A stretch of DNA of 42,242 nucleotides, taken from positions 1 to 42,242 of the forward strand of contig NZ_NSCM01000045.1 in assembly GCF_003287735.1 (NCBI RefSeq), given 5' to 3'. Source of the DNA: Photorhabdus bodei (lineage in GTDB: Bacteria > Pseudomonadota > Gammaproteobacteria > Enterobacterales > Enterobacteriaceae). Shown piece by piece: positions 23,580 through 31,780 of this stretch (its first letter is position 1; each line of letters begins with the position of its first letter). The position numbers were made by a program, and so were the translations under genes. Below the pieces are notes generated by a model. The model was given only the letters and a program-made list of their open reading frames with translations, was not told where the DNA came from and made no database searches.

Positions 23580-24092
23580 ATGTCACTCACCGTCATTATA
23601 GAAGACACACCTATTTGGGTGTGGATCCTTCTTGTATTGCTTGTTATGAGAGGAATTAGTGCTCTGTCCGATCGTGAAATGCGCGTAGAACGCATTTTCT
23701 TATTGCCTATCGTGTTTTTAGTCTGGGGAGTGCATAGCGTCCTCTGCAAAACCTACTTCTCAGATTTATCATTAATGACGATGGGAGTAGGCCTAGTTGT
23801 CGGCATTGCTATTGGTTGGATATTGTGGAAATCCCTACCACGATTAAGAGAAAAACCTGATAGCACTTTAATTATCCGTCCAGGTACTTCGCTGACGCTG
23901 GTGCTGATTGTGACTACTTTTGTGAGCAAATTTATTATGACAGCTATGTTAAGTATTCATCCAGTGTTGCTGCATTCATTATATTATAATCTGCTGTTCG
24001 GCCTATTAAGTGGCGTTCTTGACGGTGTTTTCTGGGGGGGAACGCTGAATCTTTTTATTTCATGGTATAAGAATAGGAATGAAAGCACATAA
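23580..24092 (+). CDS. Small integral membrane protein, DUF6622-like
   Basis: A 170-aa protein with about five predicted membrane segments (for example PIWVWILLVLLVMRGISALS, IFLLPIVFLVWGVHSVL, MGVGLVVGIAIGWILW, LVLIVTTFVSKFIMTAML). The start with IRP in the middle (STLIIRPGTSLTLVLIV) and the overall layout resemble DUF6622 proteins, whose function is unknown. The start is the ATG at 23580, seven bases after GGAG; an in-frame ATG at 23568 is upstream of that site. Unlike its neighbours it shows no damage. Confidence 0.7.
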   Translation: MSLTVIIEDTPIWVWILLVLLVMRGISALSDREMRVERIFLLPIVFLVWGVHSVLCKTYFSDLSLMTMGVGLVVGIAIGWILWKSLPRLREKPDSTLIIRPGTSLTLVLIVTTFVSKFIMTAMLSIHPVLLHSLYYNLLFGLLSGVLDGVFWGGTLNLFISWYKNRNEST

Positions 24093-24191
24093 TTAACATT
24101 ACCTCTGCTTACATAATACGTATATTATCACTCGCTTTTTAGTTGGAACGTATAGGAAATTAATCCTGATACCACTTCCAACAAGAAACCA

Positions 24192-24214
24192 AGCTGACAA
24201 GGTATCTGTCAGCT
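24192..24214. terminator. Bidirectional hairpin between the DUF6622-like gene and oxygenase copy 2
   Basis: AGCTGACA pairs with TGTCAGCT across a 7-nt loop. It lies between convergent genes and matches the hairpin area after oxygenase copy 1 (18874-18901). Confidence 0.5.
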
Positions 24215-24242
24215 CAAATCTGCTTTATTGTGCAGAAAATAC

Positions 24243-24753
24243 CTACAAAGCGTTATCATCATCGTATGTCCGATTCACTTTTTGGGTAACAAACTCTTCG
24301 ACGGATTGAACTTTGATTGGGCCGTTGGGACCATATTTGTAGATATTGCCAGCCAGATTGCTGACTAAATACATGACATACGACATTCTATTGGGTTGTC
24401 CATTGCGTTCTGTACGAACAACGCCATGCACATTGGCCCGAACATTCGGCATTAAATTTTCTGTCAGCACTTCGATCGAACTACCAAAGTTAATTATTAG
24501 GTATCCTGGAACAGGATCAATAGCCAAAAGCTCATCATTTATGTAAGCCAGTAGGCCACGTTCAGTTGATCTTAAGGAGGAAAAAACCATCCCGGAGGGC
24601 TCGATTAAAGCCGTCGTTGTCAGTAAAAATGAGATCATCTCCCTCTAGATAGGAGCGCGCCATATCTGCTGATTTATATGTTTTTGAGGCTTCGCTTTCC
24701 GATGGCATTGGTGGTAGTTTGATTGGTGTTCACATTGTTGATGATGTTGTCAT
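24243..24753 (-). pseudogene. Second, decayed copy of the 2-oxoglutarate oxygenase
   Basis: The minus strand repeats both ends of the oxygenase at 18948-19883 but lacks the middle. The N-terminal part starts at ATG 24753 and meets a TGA at codon 8 where copy 1 has an Arg codon. It then follows copy 1 to about residue 60 and jumps to STERGLLAYINDELLAIDPV. About 420 bp are lost, which also shifts the frame. The missing part includes the H-x-D iron ligands, so no active enzyme can be made. The C-terminal part (RANVHGVVRTE, RMSYVMYLVSNL) is well conserved, so the duplication is not ancient. Confidence 0.88.
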
Positions 24754-24857
24754 AGTGATAGTCCTTAGATGTGGTAAAAGAACTTTTGTTTATTCTTTTG
24801 TATCTCGGCAATGTATGTTGCCGATATTACATGTAGTGCTTATTATGTGAATCTACC

Positions 24858-24984
24858 TATACCCGTTATCCTTCAAGTTGCCTCTTTGTTGGCTGCACTC
24901 GCTCACCCCGGTCACATAGTTACCTATGCTCCCGGGGATTCACTCCCTTGCCGTCGCGATGCATCTTGAAATCCATAGGGTATA
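24858..24984 (-). repeat. ERIC element (127 bp), reverse orientation, upstream of oxygenase copy 2
   Basis: Full-length ERIC with TATACCC and GGGTATA ends. Its right flank (GTGTATTAATCTG) is homologous to the DNA upstream of oxygenase copy 1, which lacks an ERIC; this gives an empty-site comparison. Confidence 0.95.
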
Positions 24985-25514
24985 GTGTATTAATCTGTTT
25001 TTTCGTTATATTAACGTCTGGATAATTATATTAATAAGTTTATTTGTTAAAACGCCATTTGTTAAAACATTAAGTAACTATTTGGCAAAGTAATTGATAT
25101 TGATTATTAACTATCCTAGCTGATTTTTTGAATATTACAAGAATTTGATGATTTATATATGAAAAATAATAAAAATATAAATGGCGATAATAGGGTCATG
25201 TTTTTTAATCGGTTGTTAATATGAAAGTTTTATAAATGACTTGGTTATGTTTTATTGTTAAATGTGATAGTTTATCAATGATATTTTTATAATTTCCATT
25301 AATTCTATTAATTAATATTTTATCGTGATTATATTGTTATATTATTTAAATGCGATTTCTTAAATAGTATGTTTAACATCTTGCAATATTGATAATTAAG
25401 TCGATTTTAATGATTGAGTGTTATATTTATCAATTGATTATATGATTTCCTTGCACTGTTTATCAATTTGTTTGATTTCGGAAAGAGTAAGCTAGGGTTT
25501 ATTCCACTAAATAT

Positions 25515-25540
25515 GAAAAATGGCCCTAAGAGAGGGCCGT
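25515..25540 (-). terminator. Intrinsic terminator of mltD
   Basis: On the minus strand GGCCCT-CTCTT-AGGGCC is followed by ATTTTTC, about 45 bp past the mltD stop: a classical stem plus U-run. Confidence 0.8.
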
Positions 25541-25581
25541 CTATTATATTTCTTTAACAACAAATAGTTGCAGGAAAAGTT

Positions 25582-26943
25582 TTAAACTTCATCATAATAT
25601 TCATTGATATAAAGCGTTAGTTCAATTCCTGGCTTGATATCTGTTGTTTTTATACCATCGTTCCAGTTCATTAAATCCTTAATATTGATGCCATGACGTT
25701 TAGCAATACTGGCAATTGAGTCGCCTTGGCGTACACGGTAAATAATAGCATTGTCATTATTTACTCTTAATAATTGTCCAATTTTTAACAATCTGGCGGT
25801 TTTCAGATTATTCAGGCGCTGTAATTCACGGATGGAAACATTAAATCGCTTTGCAATAGCGGATAATGTATCACCTGAACGAACTTTATATTGGTTTTGT
25901 TTACTCAGTCGGCGGTTGTTTTTAGCAACTTCTTGACGAATATTGCTCAAAACTGTTTTATTGGCCAGCGAGTTTTTAAACTGATCAACTTTTGCCTTTG
26001 GCAGCATGATGTAATGTGGACCGTTCGGCGATGTCACTCCTCGCTTATACCCAGGGTTGTAGGCTTTAATTGATGTCAGGGACATGCCCGCCAGTTCTGC
26101 GGCTTGAGACAGCGTGATTTGTTGACCGACATCAACCTGATCAAGCGCCCGCTGATTATTGGATTTTGGCAGCGTAATGCCATATTTATCACTGTTACGG
26201 ATGACATCACTGAGTGCCAGAACTTTAGGTACATAGAGCGAGGTCTCCCGTGGTAGTGATAATGACCAGAAATCCGTTGGCTTGCCTTTTACTTGGTTTT
26301 CTTTTATTGCACGCATAACACGGCCTTCGCCGCTGTTATATGCAGCAATAGTCAATAACCAGTCACCATTGAACATTTTATTCAGGCGTTGTAACAGATT
26401 CAGGGCGGCAGTTGTTGATGCGGCAACATCCCGACGTGCGTCGTACCATTTATCCTGAGTAAGACCGTAATTGCGACCCGTATCCGGGATAATTTGCCAC
26501 AGACCAGCGGCCTTAGCGCGTGAGGTAGCATGCGGGTTAAAAGCACTCTCCACTATGGGTACCAATACCAGTTCCATCGGCATATCGCGTTGCTTGATCT
26601 GCCTGACTATCCAGTACATATACGGTTCAGCCCGTAAAGTTACATCGTGGAGATAGCTCTTGTTTTTCAGGTAATAATTTCGTTGTTCACGTACCCTGTA
26701 GTTATCAGGGATCTTCATCTTCAACTCATCACGGATGTATCCCCACAGCTCACGCTGAGCGCCAGAATCATCCTCTCCCCAGTAGGCAGTACGCTGATTG
26801 GTATCATCAGTTGCTATCTTGCCTGTCTTTAGACTCGTTGAAGACGAATTCTGTGCCCGTTGTCCGGCTGTCGTCGACCAATCAGGCCCTGATTGACAGC
26901 CAACCAGCAAGACAGATGCGAACAGAATCGCTTTTGTCTTCAT
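25582..26943 (-). CDS. mltD: Membrane-bound lytic murein transglycosylase D
   Basis: A 453-aa lipoprotein that cleaves peptidoglycan glycan strands to 1,6-anhydromuropeptides. A lipoprotein signal with lipobox LLVGCQ ends at Cys16. The SLT domain (about residues 110-240) has the catalytic glutamate in VPIVESAFNPHATS and the motifs AAGLWQIIPDTGRNYGL and AAYNSGEGRV. Two LysM peptidoglycan-binding repeats follow (YKVRSGDTLSAIAKRFNVS near residue 345, YRVRQGDSIASIAKRHGIN near residue 405). It is next to gloB, as in other enterobacteria. The gene is intact and ends in a terminator. Confidence 0.96.
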   Translation of the reverse strand: MKTKAILFASVLLVGCQSGPDWSTTAGQRAQNSSSTSLKTGKIATDDTNQRTAYWGEDDSGAQRELWGYIRDELKMKIPDNYRVREQRNYYLKNKSYLHDVTLRAEPYMYWIVRQIKQRDMPMELVLVPIVESAFNPHATSRAKAAGLWQIIPDTGRNYGLTQDKWYDARRDVAASTTAALNLLQRLNKMFNGDWLLTIAAYNSGEGRVMRAIKENQVKGKPTDFWSLSLPRETSLYVPKVLALSDVIRNSDKYGITLPKSNNQRALDQVDVGQQITLSQAAELAGMSLTSIKAYNPGYKRGVTSPNGPHYIMLPKAKVDQFKNSLANKTVLSNIRQEVAKNNRRLSKQNQYKVRSGDTLSAIAKRFNVSIRELQRLNNLKTARLLKIGQLLRVNNDNAIIYRVRQGDSIASIAKRHGINIKDLMNWNDGIKTTDIKPGIELTLYINEYYDEV

Positions 26944-27014
26944 AATTAATTTTTATGGTCGCTTAAAAGACGACCAATAATACTTATCTTGGTTTGATAT
27001 AGCAACTCTCTAAA

Positions 27015-27767
27015 TCAAAATTGATCTTTTTGTCTTCTTAGTTGACGGAAAACGGCGGAAAGCGGTTGAGAGTTGGGTGTAATTCCAATATTTCTTTGTA
27101 AATCAATATCATCACATTTTAAGAAAATATTGATTTTTTTCTCAGTTTGTAATGTGGTTGGTGTTGTTGGTTGATTATTTTCCCTCATTCTGATTACTTT
27201 TTGCTGGTATTCGCTAATAATCTGATTGGGTAAAACAGTATAAGCAAATTTCATATTAGAAACGGTATATTCATGGGCGCAACAGATCAGTGTATCATCG
27301 GGCAGCTCAGCGATTTTTCCGATAGATGTATACATCTGCTCAGCGGTGCCTTCAAAGAGACGTCCACAGCCACCAGAGAACAAGGTATCCCCACAAAAGA
27401 GATAAGGCGCTTGATAAAAAGCAATGTGCCCCAGAGTATGGCCTGGAACATCGATGATCTGGAAAGAAAAGTGACCGAAATTGATGCTATCACCGCCACA
27501 TACTATCATGGTGGCACCTTTGTTCTGGGTTTCTGCTGGGCCGTATACTAGTAGCTCAGGGAATTGATCAATAATTCCAGGGACGCCACCAACATGATCG
27601 TGATGATGATGGGTAAGTAAAATTGCATCGGGTATCCAGCCGCGAGATTCCAAGGTATCAAGAACAGGTTGTGATTCTGCCGGATCAACGATGACAACAT
27701 GTCTATTCTCATCACAAAGTAACCAAATGTAATTATCTGAAAGGGCCGGAATGCTGATAAGCTCCAT
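27015..27767 (-). CDS. gloB: Hydroxyacylglutathione hydrolase (glyoxalase II)
   Basis: A 250-aa metallo-beta-lactamase-fold enzyme that hydrolyses S-lactoylglutathione to lactate and glutathione, completing methylglyoxal detoxification. The binuclear metal site is evident in LLTHHHHDHVGG, DVPGHTLGH and FCGDTLFSGGCGRLFEGT, plus CAHEYTVSN for glutathione binding. The C-terminal NQPTTPTTLQTEKKINIFL is typical. It is divergent from yafS with 42 bp between the start codons, the conserved enterobacterial arrangement. Confidence 0.96.
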   Translation of the reverse strand: MELISIPALSDNYIWLLCDENRHVVIVDPAESQPVLDTLESRGWIPDAILLTHHHHDHVGGVPGIIDQFPELLVYGPAETQNKGATMIVCGGDSINFGHFSFQIIDVPGHTLGHIAFYQAPYLFCGDTLFSGGCGRLFEGTAEQMYTSIGKIAELPDDTLICCAHEYTVSNMKFAYTVLPNQIISEYQQKVIRMRENNQPTTPTTLQTEKKINIFLKCDDIDLQRNIGITPNSQPLSAVFRQLRRQKDQF

Positions 27768-27809
27768 TGTATACCTCTTATTAACAGCGGGTTATAAGGA
27801 AAAGAAGCC

Positions 27810-28526
27810 ATGAAATCTGCACATACAATACAGAATATAAATCCCCCGGCTTCTTGGGCTGATTTACCTTGGGGGGAGTATTACCGTGCCGCTTTGGAGC
27901 ACCAATTACAACCCTGGTGGCCGAAAATATTTGGTTTCCATCTGCTGAAAGTCGGTAATTTGAGTGCTGAAATTGACAGTAATGGCTGTCCGATTTTTAA
28001 TCAGATTAATGTCGGTAGGGAAGGCAAGAATATGCAGGTGATTAGCGATCCTTACCATCTGCCGTTTGAAGAAAAGTCCGTTGATGCTTGCTTACTGAGT
28101 CATATGTTGGCTTACAGCGCTGATCCCCATCGTCTTTTACGGGAAGTTGACCGGGTGATGATTGATGATGGCTGGCTCATTATCAGTGGTTTTAATTCAT
28201 TGAGTCTGCTTGGTTTGGGGAAATTAGTACCGGGATTATGGCGTCATCAACCCTATTGCAGCCGGATGTTTTCCATGATGCGCCAACTTGATTGGTTGAG
28301 CTTGCTTAATTATGAAGTGGTGTATCGTGACAGCTTTCAAGTATTGCCCTGGCGAAATGAAACAGGTTTTTCTAATCGGCACTTGTCTGTATTAGGCTGT
28401 GTCAGTCTGATTATTGCCCGCAAGCGCACACTGCCATTAACACTAAGTCAGAGAAAAGTGACGCGATTAAAACCTAAATTGGGCAATGCCGTTGGCGTAA
28501 CAAAATGTTACCGAAAGCGTAATTAA
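27810..28526 (+). CDS. yafS: SAM-dependent methyltransferase YafS
   Basis: A 238-aa class I methyltransferase-like protein, matching E. coli YafS in length and place between gloB and rnhA. Visible parts are WADLPWGEYYRAALEHQL, the acidic segment with DPYHLPFEEKSVDACLLSH (motif III region) and DDGWLIISGFNSLSLLGLG. The usual glycine-rich SAM motif I is weak in this family. The biological substrate is not established. Its 3' end overlaps the end of rnhA by 4 bp on the opposite strand. Confidence 0.88.
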   Translation: MKSAHTIQNINPPASWADLPWGEYYRAALEHQLQPWWPKIFGFHLLKVGNLSAEIDSNGCPIFNQINVGREGKNMQVISDPYHLPFEEKSVDACLLSHMLAYSADPHRLLREVDRVMIDDGWLIISGFNSLSLLGLGKLVPGLWRHQPYCSRMFSMMRQLDWLSLLNYEVVYRDSFQVLPWRNETGFSNRHLSVLGCVSLIIARKRTLPLTLSQRKVTRLKPKLGNAVGVTKCYRKRN

Positions 28527-28993
28527 TCTCTATTTTCGAGATATCCCGCGTCGGTTTCTGTTGGTGAGTTTGCTGCGGCACGGGCCAGTTCATCACAACG
28601 CTCATTTTCATCATGTCCGGCGTGGCCTTTGACCCATTGCCAATCAATGTCATGGCGGCTAATGGCTTGATCGAGACGCTGCCATAAATCGACATTGCTG
28701 ACAGGAGATTTATCTGCTTTACGCCAGCCGCGTTTTTTCCAGTTATGGATCCATTGTGTAATGCCTTGACGCACATATTGGCTGTCGGTGGTTAAGACAA
28801 TTTTGCAAGGGCGAGTCAGCGTTTCCAGGCCAATAATTGCCGCCATGAGCTCCATTCTGTTGTTTGTTGTACGATAAAAACCTCCGCTAAGGTTTTTTTC
28901 GTGTTGTTGATAACGTAATAACACACCGTAGCCTCCAGGCCCCGGATTGCCGAGACAAGATCCATCGGTGAAAATTTCTACCTGTTTGCTCAT
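28523..28993 (-). CDS. rnhA: Ribonuclease HI
   Basis: A 156-aa nuclease that degrades the RNA strand of RNA-DNA hybrids. The catalytic acids lie in VEIFTDGSCLGNPGPGGYG (Asp), RMELMAAI (Glu), LTTDSQYV (Asp) and ERCDELARAAA (Asp), and the substrate-binding basic protrusion is WIHNWKKRGWRKADK. The start is placed at MSKQVEIF (28993), which gives the family length; the frame is open to an upstream ATG at 29017. It is divergent from dnaQ with 57 bp between starts, as in E. coli, where the two promoters overlap. Confidence 0.96.
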   Translation of the reverse strand: MSKQVEIFTDGSCLGNPGPGGYGVLLRYQQHEKNLSGGFYRTTNNRMELMAAIIGLETLTRPCKIVLTTDSQYVRQGITQWIHNWKKRGWRKADKSPVSNVDLWQRLDQAISRHDIDWQWVKGHAGHDENERCDELARAAANSPTETDAGYLENRD

Positions 28994-29050
28994 ATCTGGT
29001 AGACTCTTCTTATTCAATTCAAAACCCTAAGTCTGACACAAAAAGGCATT

Positions 29051-29797
29051 ATGAGCACTGTAATTACACGACAAGTTGTCCTTGATACCGAAACGACTGG
29101 TATGAATAAATTAGGTGTTCACTATGAAGGACACAAAATTATTGAAATTGGGGCCGTGGAGCTTGTTAACCGTCGTTTAACGGGTCGCCATTTTCATGTC
29201 TACATTCGACCGGATAGATTGGTCGATCCTGAAGCATTTGAAGTGCATGGGATCAGTGATGAATTTTTGCAGGATAAGCCGCTGTTTGTTGACATTGTAG
29301 ATGAGTTTATTGAATTTATTCGCGGGGCTGAATTGATTATCCATAATGCTCCCTTCGATATCGGCTTTATCGATTATGAGTTTGGCAAGCTGAATCGTGA
29401 TATTCCGCCAACTGCGGATTTCTGCAAGATTACTGATAGCTTACAACTTGCAAGAGGGTTATTTCCGGGGAAAAGAAATAACCTTAATGCGTTATGTGAT
29501 CGTTATGATATAGACAATTCTAAACGAACCTTACATGGGGCGTTACTCGATGCTGAGATATTGTCTGATGTCTATTTGATAATGACAGGCGGGCAGACTT
29601 CTCTTGCCTTTTCAATGGAAGGGGAGGTTGCTGGCGGTGCGAATGTTTCTGAAATACAGCGTATTACCCGGTCTCAAACGGCATTAAAAGTTATTTATGC
29701 AACGGATGAAGAGCTCGCGGCACATGAATCCAGGTTGGATTTAGTGGAGAAGAAAGGCGGGAGCTGTTTATGGCGTATGAATTCTGGACAAAGCTAA
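29051..29797 (+). CDS. dnaQ: DNA polymerase III epsilon subunit (proofreading exonuclease)
   Basis: A 248-aa 3'-5' exonuclease of the replicative polymerase core. The three Exo motifs are present: VVLDTETTGMN (Exo I), IIHNAPFDIGFID (Exo II) and LHGALLDAEILSDVY (Exo III). The C-terminal segment after about residue 190 would bind the alpha subunit through its clamp-binding and linker region. It precedes tRNA-Asp, as in E. coli (dnaQ-aspV). Confidence 0.97.
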   Translation: MSTVITRQVVLDTETTGMNKLGVHYEGHKIIEIGAVELVNRRLTGRHFHVYIRPDRLVDPEAFEVHGISDEFLQDKPLFVDIVDEFIEFIRGAELIIHNAPFDIGFIDYEFGKLNRDIPPTADFCKITDSLQLARGLFPGKRNNLNALCDRYDIDNSKRTLHGALLDAEILSDVYLIMTGGQTSLAFSMEGEVAGGANVSEIQRITRSQTALKVIYATDEELAAHESRLDLVEKKGGSCLWRMNSGQS

Positions 29798-29926
29798 TAT
29801 AAAATTGCAGATAAATTACCTTTTTGGGTGAAAAGTTGATCAGGCGCGCCGCTTTGTTATAAAAAATATTGACGGAATGATCTTGGATTCGTAATATTCA
29901 CCTTGTTCTCAACCAGAACACTGCGC

Positions 29927-30003
29927 GGTGCGGTAGTTCAGTCGGTTAGAATACCGGCCTGTCACGCCGGGGGTCGCGGGTTCGAGTCCCGTCCGCACCG
30001 CCA
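29927..30003 (+). tRNA. aspV: tRNA-Asp (anticodon GTC)
   Basis: A 77-nt tRNA with encoded CCA. The acceptor arms GGTGCGG and CCGCACC pair, the D-arm has TAGTTCAGTCGGTTAGAA, the anticodon loop is CTGTCAC, and the T-arm reads GCGGGTTCGAGTCCCGT. It is nearly identical to E. coli tRNA-Asp, with compensating changes in the acceptor and anticodon stems. aspV is a known island insertion point in enterics; here regulators follow it. Confidence 0.98.
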
Positions 30004-30013
30004 AAGATTCCGA

Positions 30014-30041
30014 AGCCCTGGGTAGTTGCCCGGGGCTTTTT
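30014..30041 (+). terminator. Intrinsic terminator after tRNA-Asp
   Basis: AGCCCTGGG-TAGTTG-CCCGGGGCT forms a 9-bp stem (one G-T pair) followed by TTTTT: a strong rho-independent terminator. Confidence 0.92.
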
Positions 30042-30118
30042 CATTCGTACTTATATCATTCAGTAATCTCTCGATAATAGACAATGATGAAATTGCATTG
30101 AAATAAGACATAGAGACG

Positions 30119-30385
30119 CTACCAGCTTTCTATAGTGCTTGTTTCTGCAATTCTTATTAGGAATTTATTTTCTTTACCAGGTTTATAGCGTGATGGCCAA
30201 ATATCCGATGGATGTAAACCCAATTCAGTGGCAATTAATGCTTCTCCCTTTGGCCACGGGCGATGTAATGCATTACTCAATGTCGATGATGCTAATCCGG
30301 CTTTTCGGGAAACGGCTGAAAGATTTGTTCCTTGTTTTCTCAGTGCTGCAATAATATCTGCCGGATGCCAGTCTTGAATATCCAT
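30119..30385 (-). CDS. Ner/Nlp-family DNA-binding regulator
   Basis: An 88-aa Ner-type regulator with DWHPADIIAALRKQGTNLSA, SRKAGLASSTLSNALHRP, PWPKGEALIATELG and IWPSRYKPGK, closely related to the Ner-like gene at 11429-11641 but about 18 residues longer at the C-terminus. Such proteins in Mu-like phages repress transposition genes; host homologues (Nlp/SfsB) regulate metabolic genes. It lies between tRNA-Asp and a PAS4-LuxR cluster on the same strand as that cluster. Confidence 0.9.
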   Translation of the reverse strand: MDIQDWHPADIIAALRKQGTNLSAVSRKAGLASSTLSNALHRPWPKGEALIATELGLHPSDIWPSRYKPGKENKFLIRIAETSTIESW

Positions 30386-30925
30386 GAATAATCTCCAAAT
30401 TTTAATTGTGAGAAAAACATTGATAATAGATAAATTATCAATGTCTTGCTGTTTGGTAGTAATTAGGTGCAGATTATCAATGAAGATTAATTGAATTGGC
30501 TATCGGAGATAATACTGAATAATGGTATCGATTGTTTTATAGCAAAATATGACCTATATATTGAAGGTGTTTTTTCTGGATGTAAAGAGTATTATTATTT
30601 TCTTTGAAAAATATTATTGGTTTAATAACTTAAATAGCTAATAATTTCTGACGAATATTTTCACTCTGTTTTTCATACAATTTATTAATGATTTTGTATT
30701 CACATAATAAATGCAGTGAAATTGCTTGTTTTTTGTAAGCCACGACCCGAAATTCTATTCCATATATACTCAAGATACTTCAAAGTGCATGTTTGAAAAA
30801 CGATTATGTTGTTGAATTTAAATGTTTTTATGTCTGACGACTCAAGCATCTTGAAGTTCATTCGGTATATCATCTGGTTGAGTCGTGGTAATAATCAAAT
30901 TTCTTATATATTCATAGTTGGCTTT
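30386..30925. other. AT-rich intergenic region
   Basis: About 540 bp upstream of the Ner-like gene and up to the ERIC. Apart from the short repeat at 30763-30869 no feature is supportable; the Ner-like gene promoter should lie at 30390-30480. Confidence 0.5.
30763..30869. repeat. Short TATA-ended dispersed repeat, MITE-like
   Basis: A segment of about 105 bp bounded by TATATACTC and CGGTATA, with partly complementary arms (CAAGATACTTCAA on the left, CATCTTGAAG on the right). Its right end recurs at 98-121. It is distinct in sequence from ERIC but shares the TATA ends, so it may be a second family of small mobile repeats. Confidence 0.35.
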
Positions 30926-31052
30926 TATACCCTATGGATTTCAAGTTGCATCGCGACGGCAAGGGAACGAATCCCCGGGAGCATAGATAACTATGTGACC
31001 GGGGTGAGTGAGTGCAGCCAACAAAGAGGCAGCCTGAAAGATGACGGGTATA
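30926..31052 (+). repeat. ERIC element (127 bp) downstream of LuxR cluster 2
   Basis: Full-length forward ERIC with TATACCC and GGGTATA ends, lying 43 bp beyond the last LuxR stop codon. As a large hairpin at the 3' side of that transcript it may affect mRNA stability or termination. Confidence 0.95.
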
Positions 31053-31094
31053 TAATATTGTCGCCTTATAATAACTTTAATATAAAGATGATGT

Positions 31095-31763
31095 TTATGA
31101 GTAAGGGAATAAAAATCTCTCTGGTATATAAAGGTTAAAATTATTCATACGGCAGTACTCCTCAAATTGAGAATCAGAGTTAATTTTTAGTTTTTGATAT
31201 GTTTTTTCTATCTGGTCTTTTACTGATTGATAAGGAATATTGAGTCTCTCACTGATTTCCCTTTTGCTGTGTTTTGCCAGAAATAGAAAAATAATTTCCC
31301 ATTCTTGTTGGGAAAATTGTTCTGAGGGAGAACAAAACATAATGGAAGGCGGTAGTTTCCCATTGAAAAATTCTTTTAAAGCAAGCGCTTTTGCTTTCCG
31401 TCCATGAAAAATAATGCCAATACATTCATTATCTTCATTATAAAATGGGAATTTCTCGAAAAAATAGGAAGAAAGATGTTTTTCCTTGCCAAACCTATGT
31501 GTCTCTAATGAGGATATACTTTTTTCCAAACGCATGACAGTTCTGTCATGTCGTTGAAATTGCTCTTCAAAGATTGCTCCTGCCCAAGGTAATTCACAAT
31601 CAAAACGCCCTTCGACGTTTAAATTAAGTGGGATATCTTGTAGCATAGCCATTGCTTTATTTTCATAAATAAAGCAAGTGCTTTTATCTTTAATTCCCCA
31701 AGGATCATGGCTATTTTTTATGGTGTTTATTATTTGTGCTGATATGTTATTTGCTGTTTTCAT
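31095..31763 (-). CDS. PAS4-LuxR transcriptional regulator 6 (cluster 2, third gene)
   Basis: A 222-aa regulator. The PAS4-like half reads DPWGIKDKSTCFIYENKAMA ... ECIGIIFHGRKAKALALK; the LuxR helix-turn-helix half reads FSQQEWEIIFLFLAKHSKRE, ISERLNIPYQSVKDQIEKTY. The helix-turn-helix is more diverged than in its neighbour and several consensus positions have changed, so DNA specificity may differ. It begins 17 bp after the stop of the preceding LuxR gene and is probably in one operon with it. The ligand is unknown. Confidence 0.88.
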   Translation of the reverse strand: MKTANNISAQIINTIKNSHDPWGIKDKSTCFIYENKAMAMLQDIPLNLNVEGRFDCELPWAGAIFEEQFQRHDRTVMRLEKSISSLETHRFGKEKHLSSYFFEKFPFYNEDNECIGIIFHGRKAKALALKEFFNGKLPPSIMFCSPSEQFSQQEWEIIFLFLAKHSKREISERLNIPYQSVKDQIEKTYQKLKINSDSQFEEYCRMNNFNLYIPERFLFPYS

Positions 31764-31780
31764 CTGTTTTATTTACCACA

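Larger units (their letters stand above)
24754..25581. other. AT-rich intergenic region containing an ERIC
   Basis: About 830 bp with no gene. It holds the ERIC at 24858-24984 and, at its end, the mltD terminator. The stretch 25000-25500 is extremely AT-rich and shows nothing supportable. Confidence 0.6.

Noticed and set aside
29927..30003. Integrated island boundary at tRNA-Asp
   Set aside because: No integrase gene and no direct repeat of the tRNA 3' end were seen downstream in the window, so an att site is not called.
30806..31138. 110-aa plus-strand frame after the second Ner-like gene
   Set aside because: Its middle is translated ERIC and its end overlaps LuxR gene 6 antisense.
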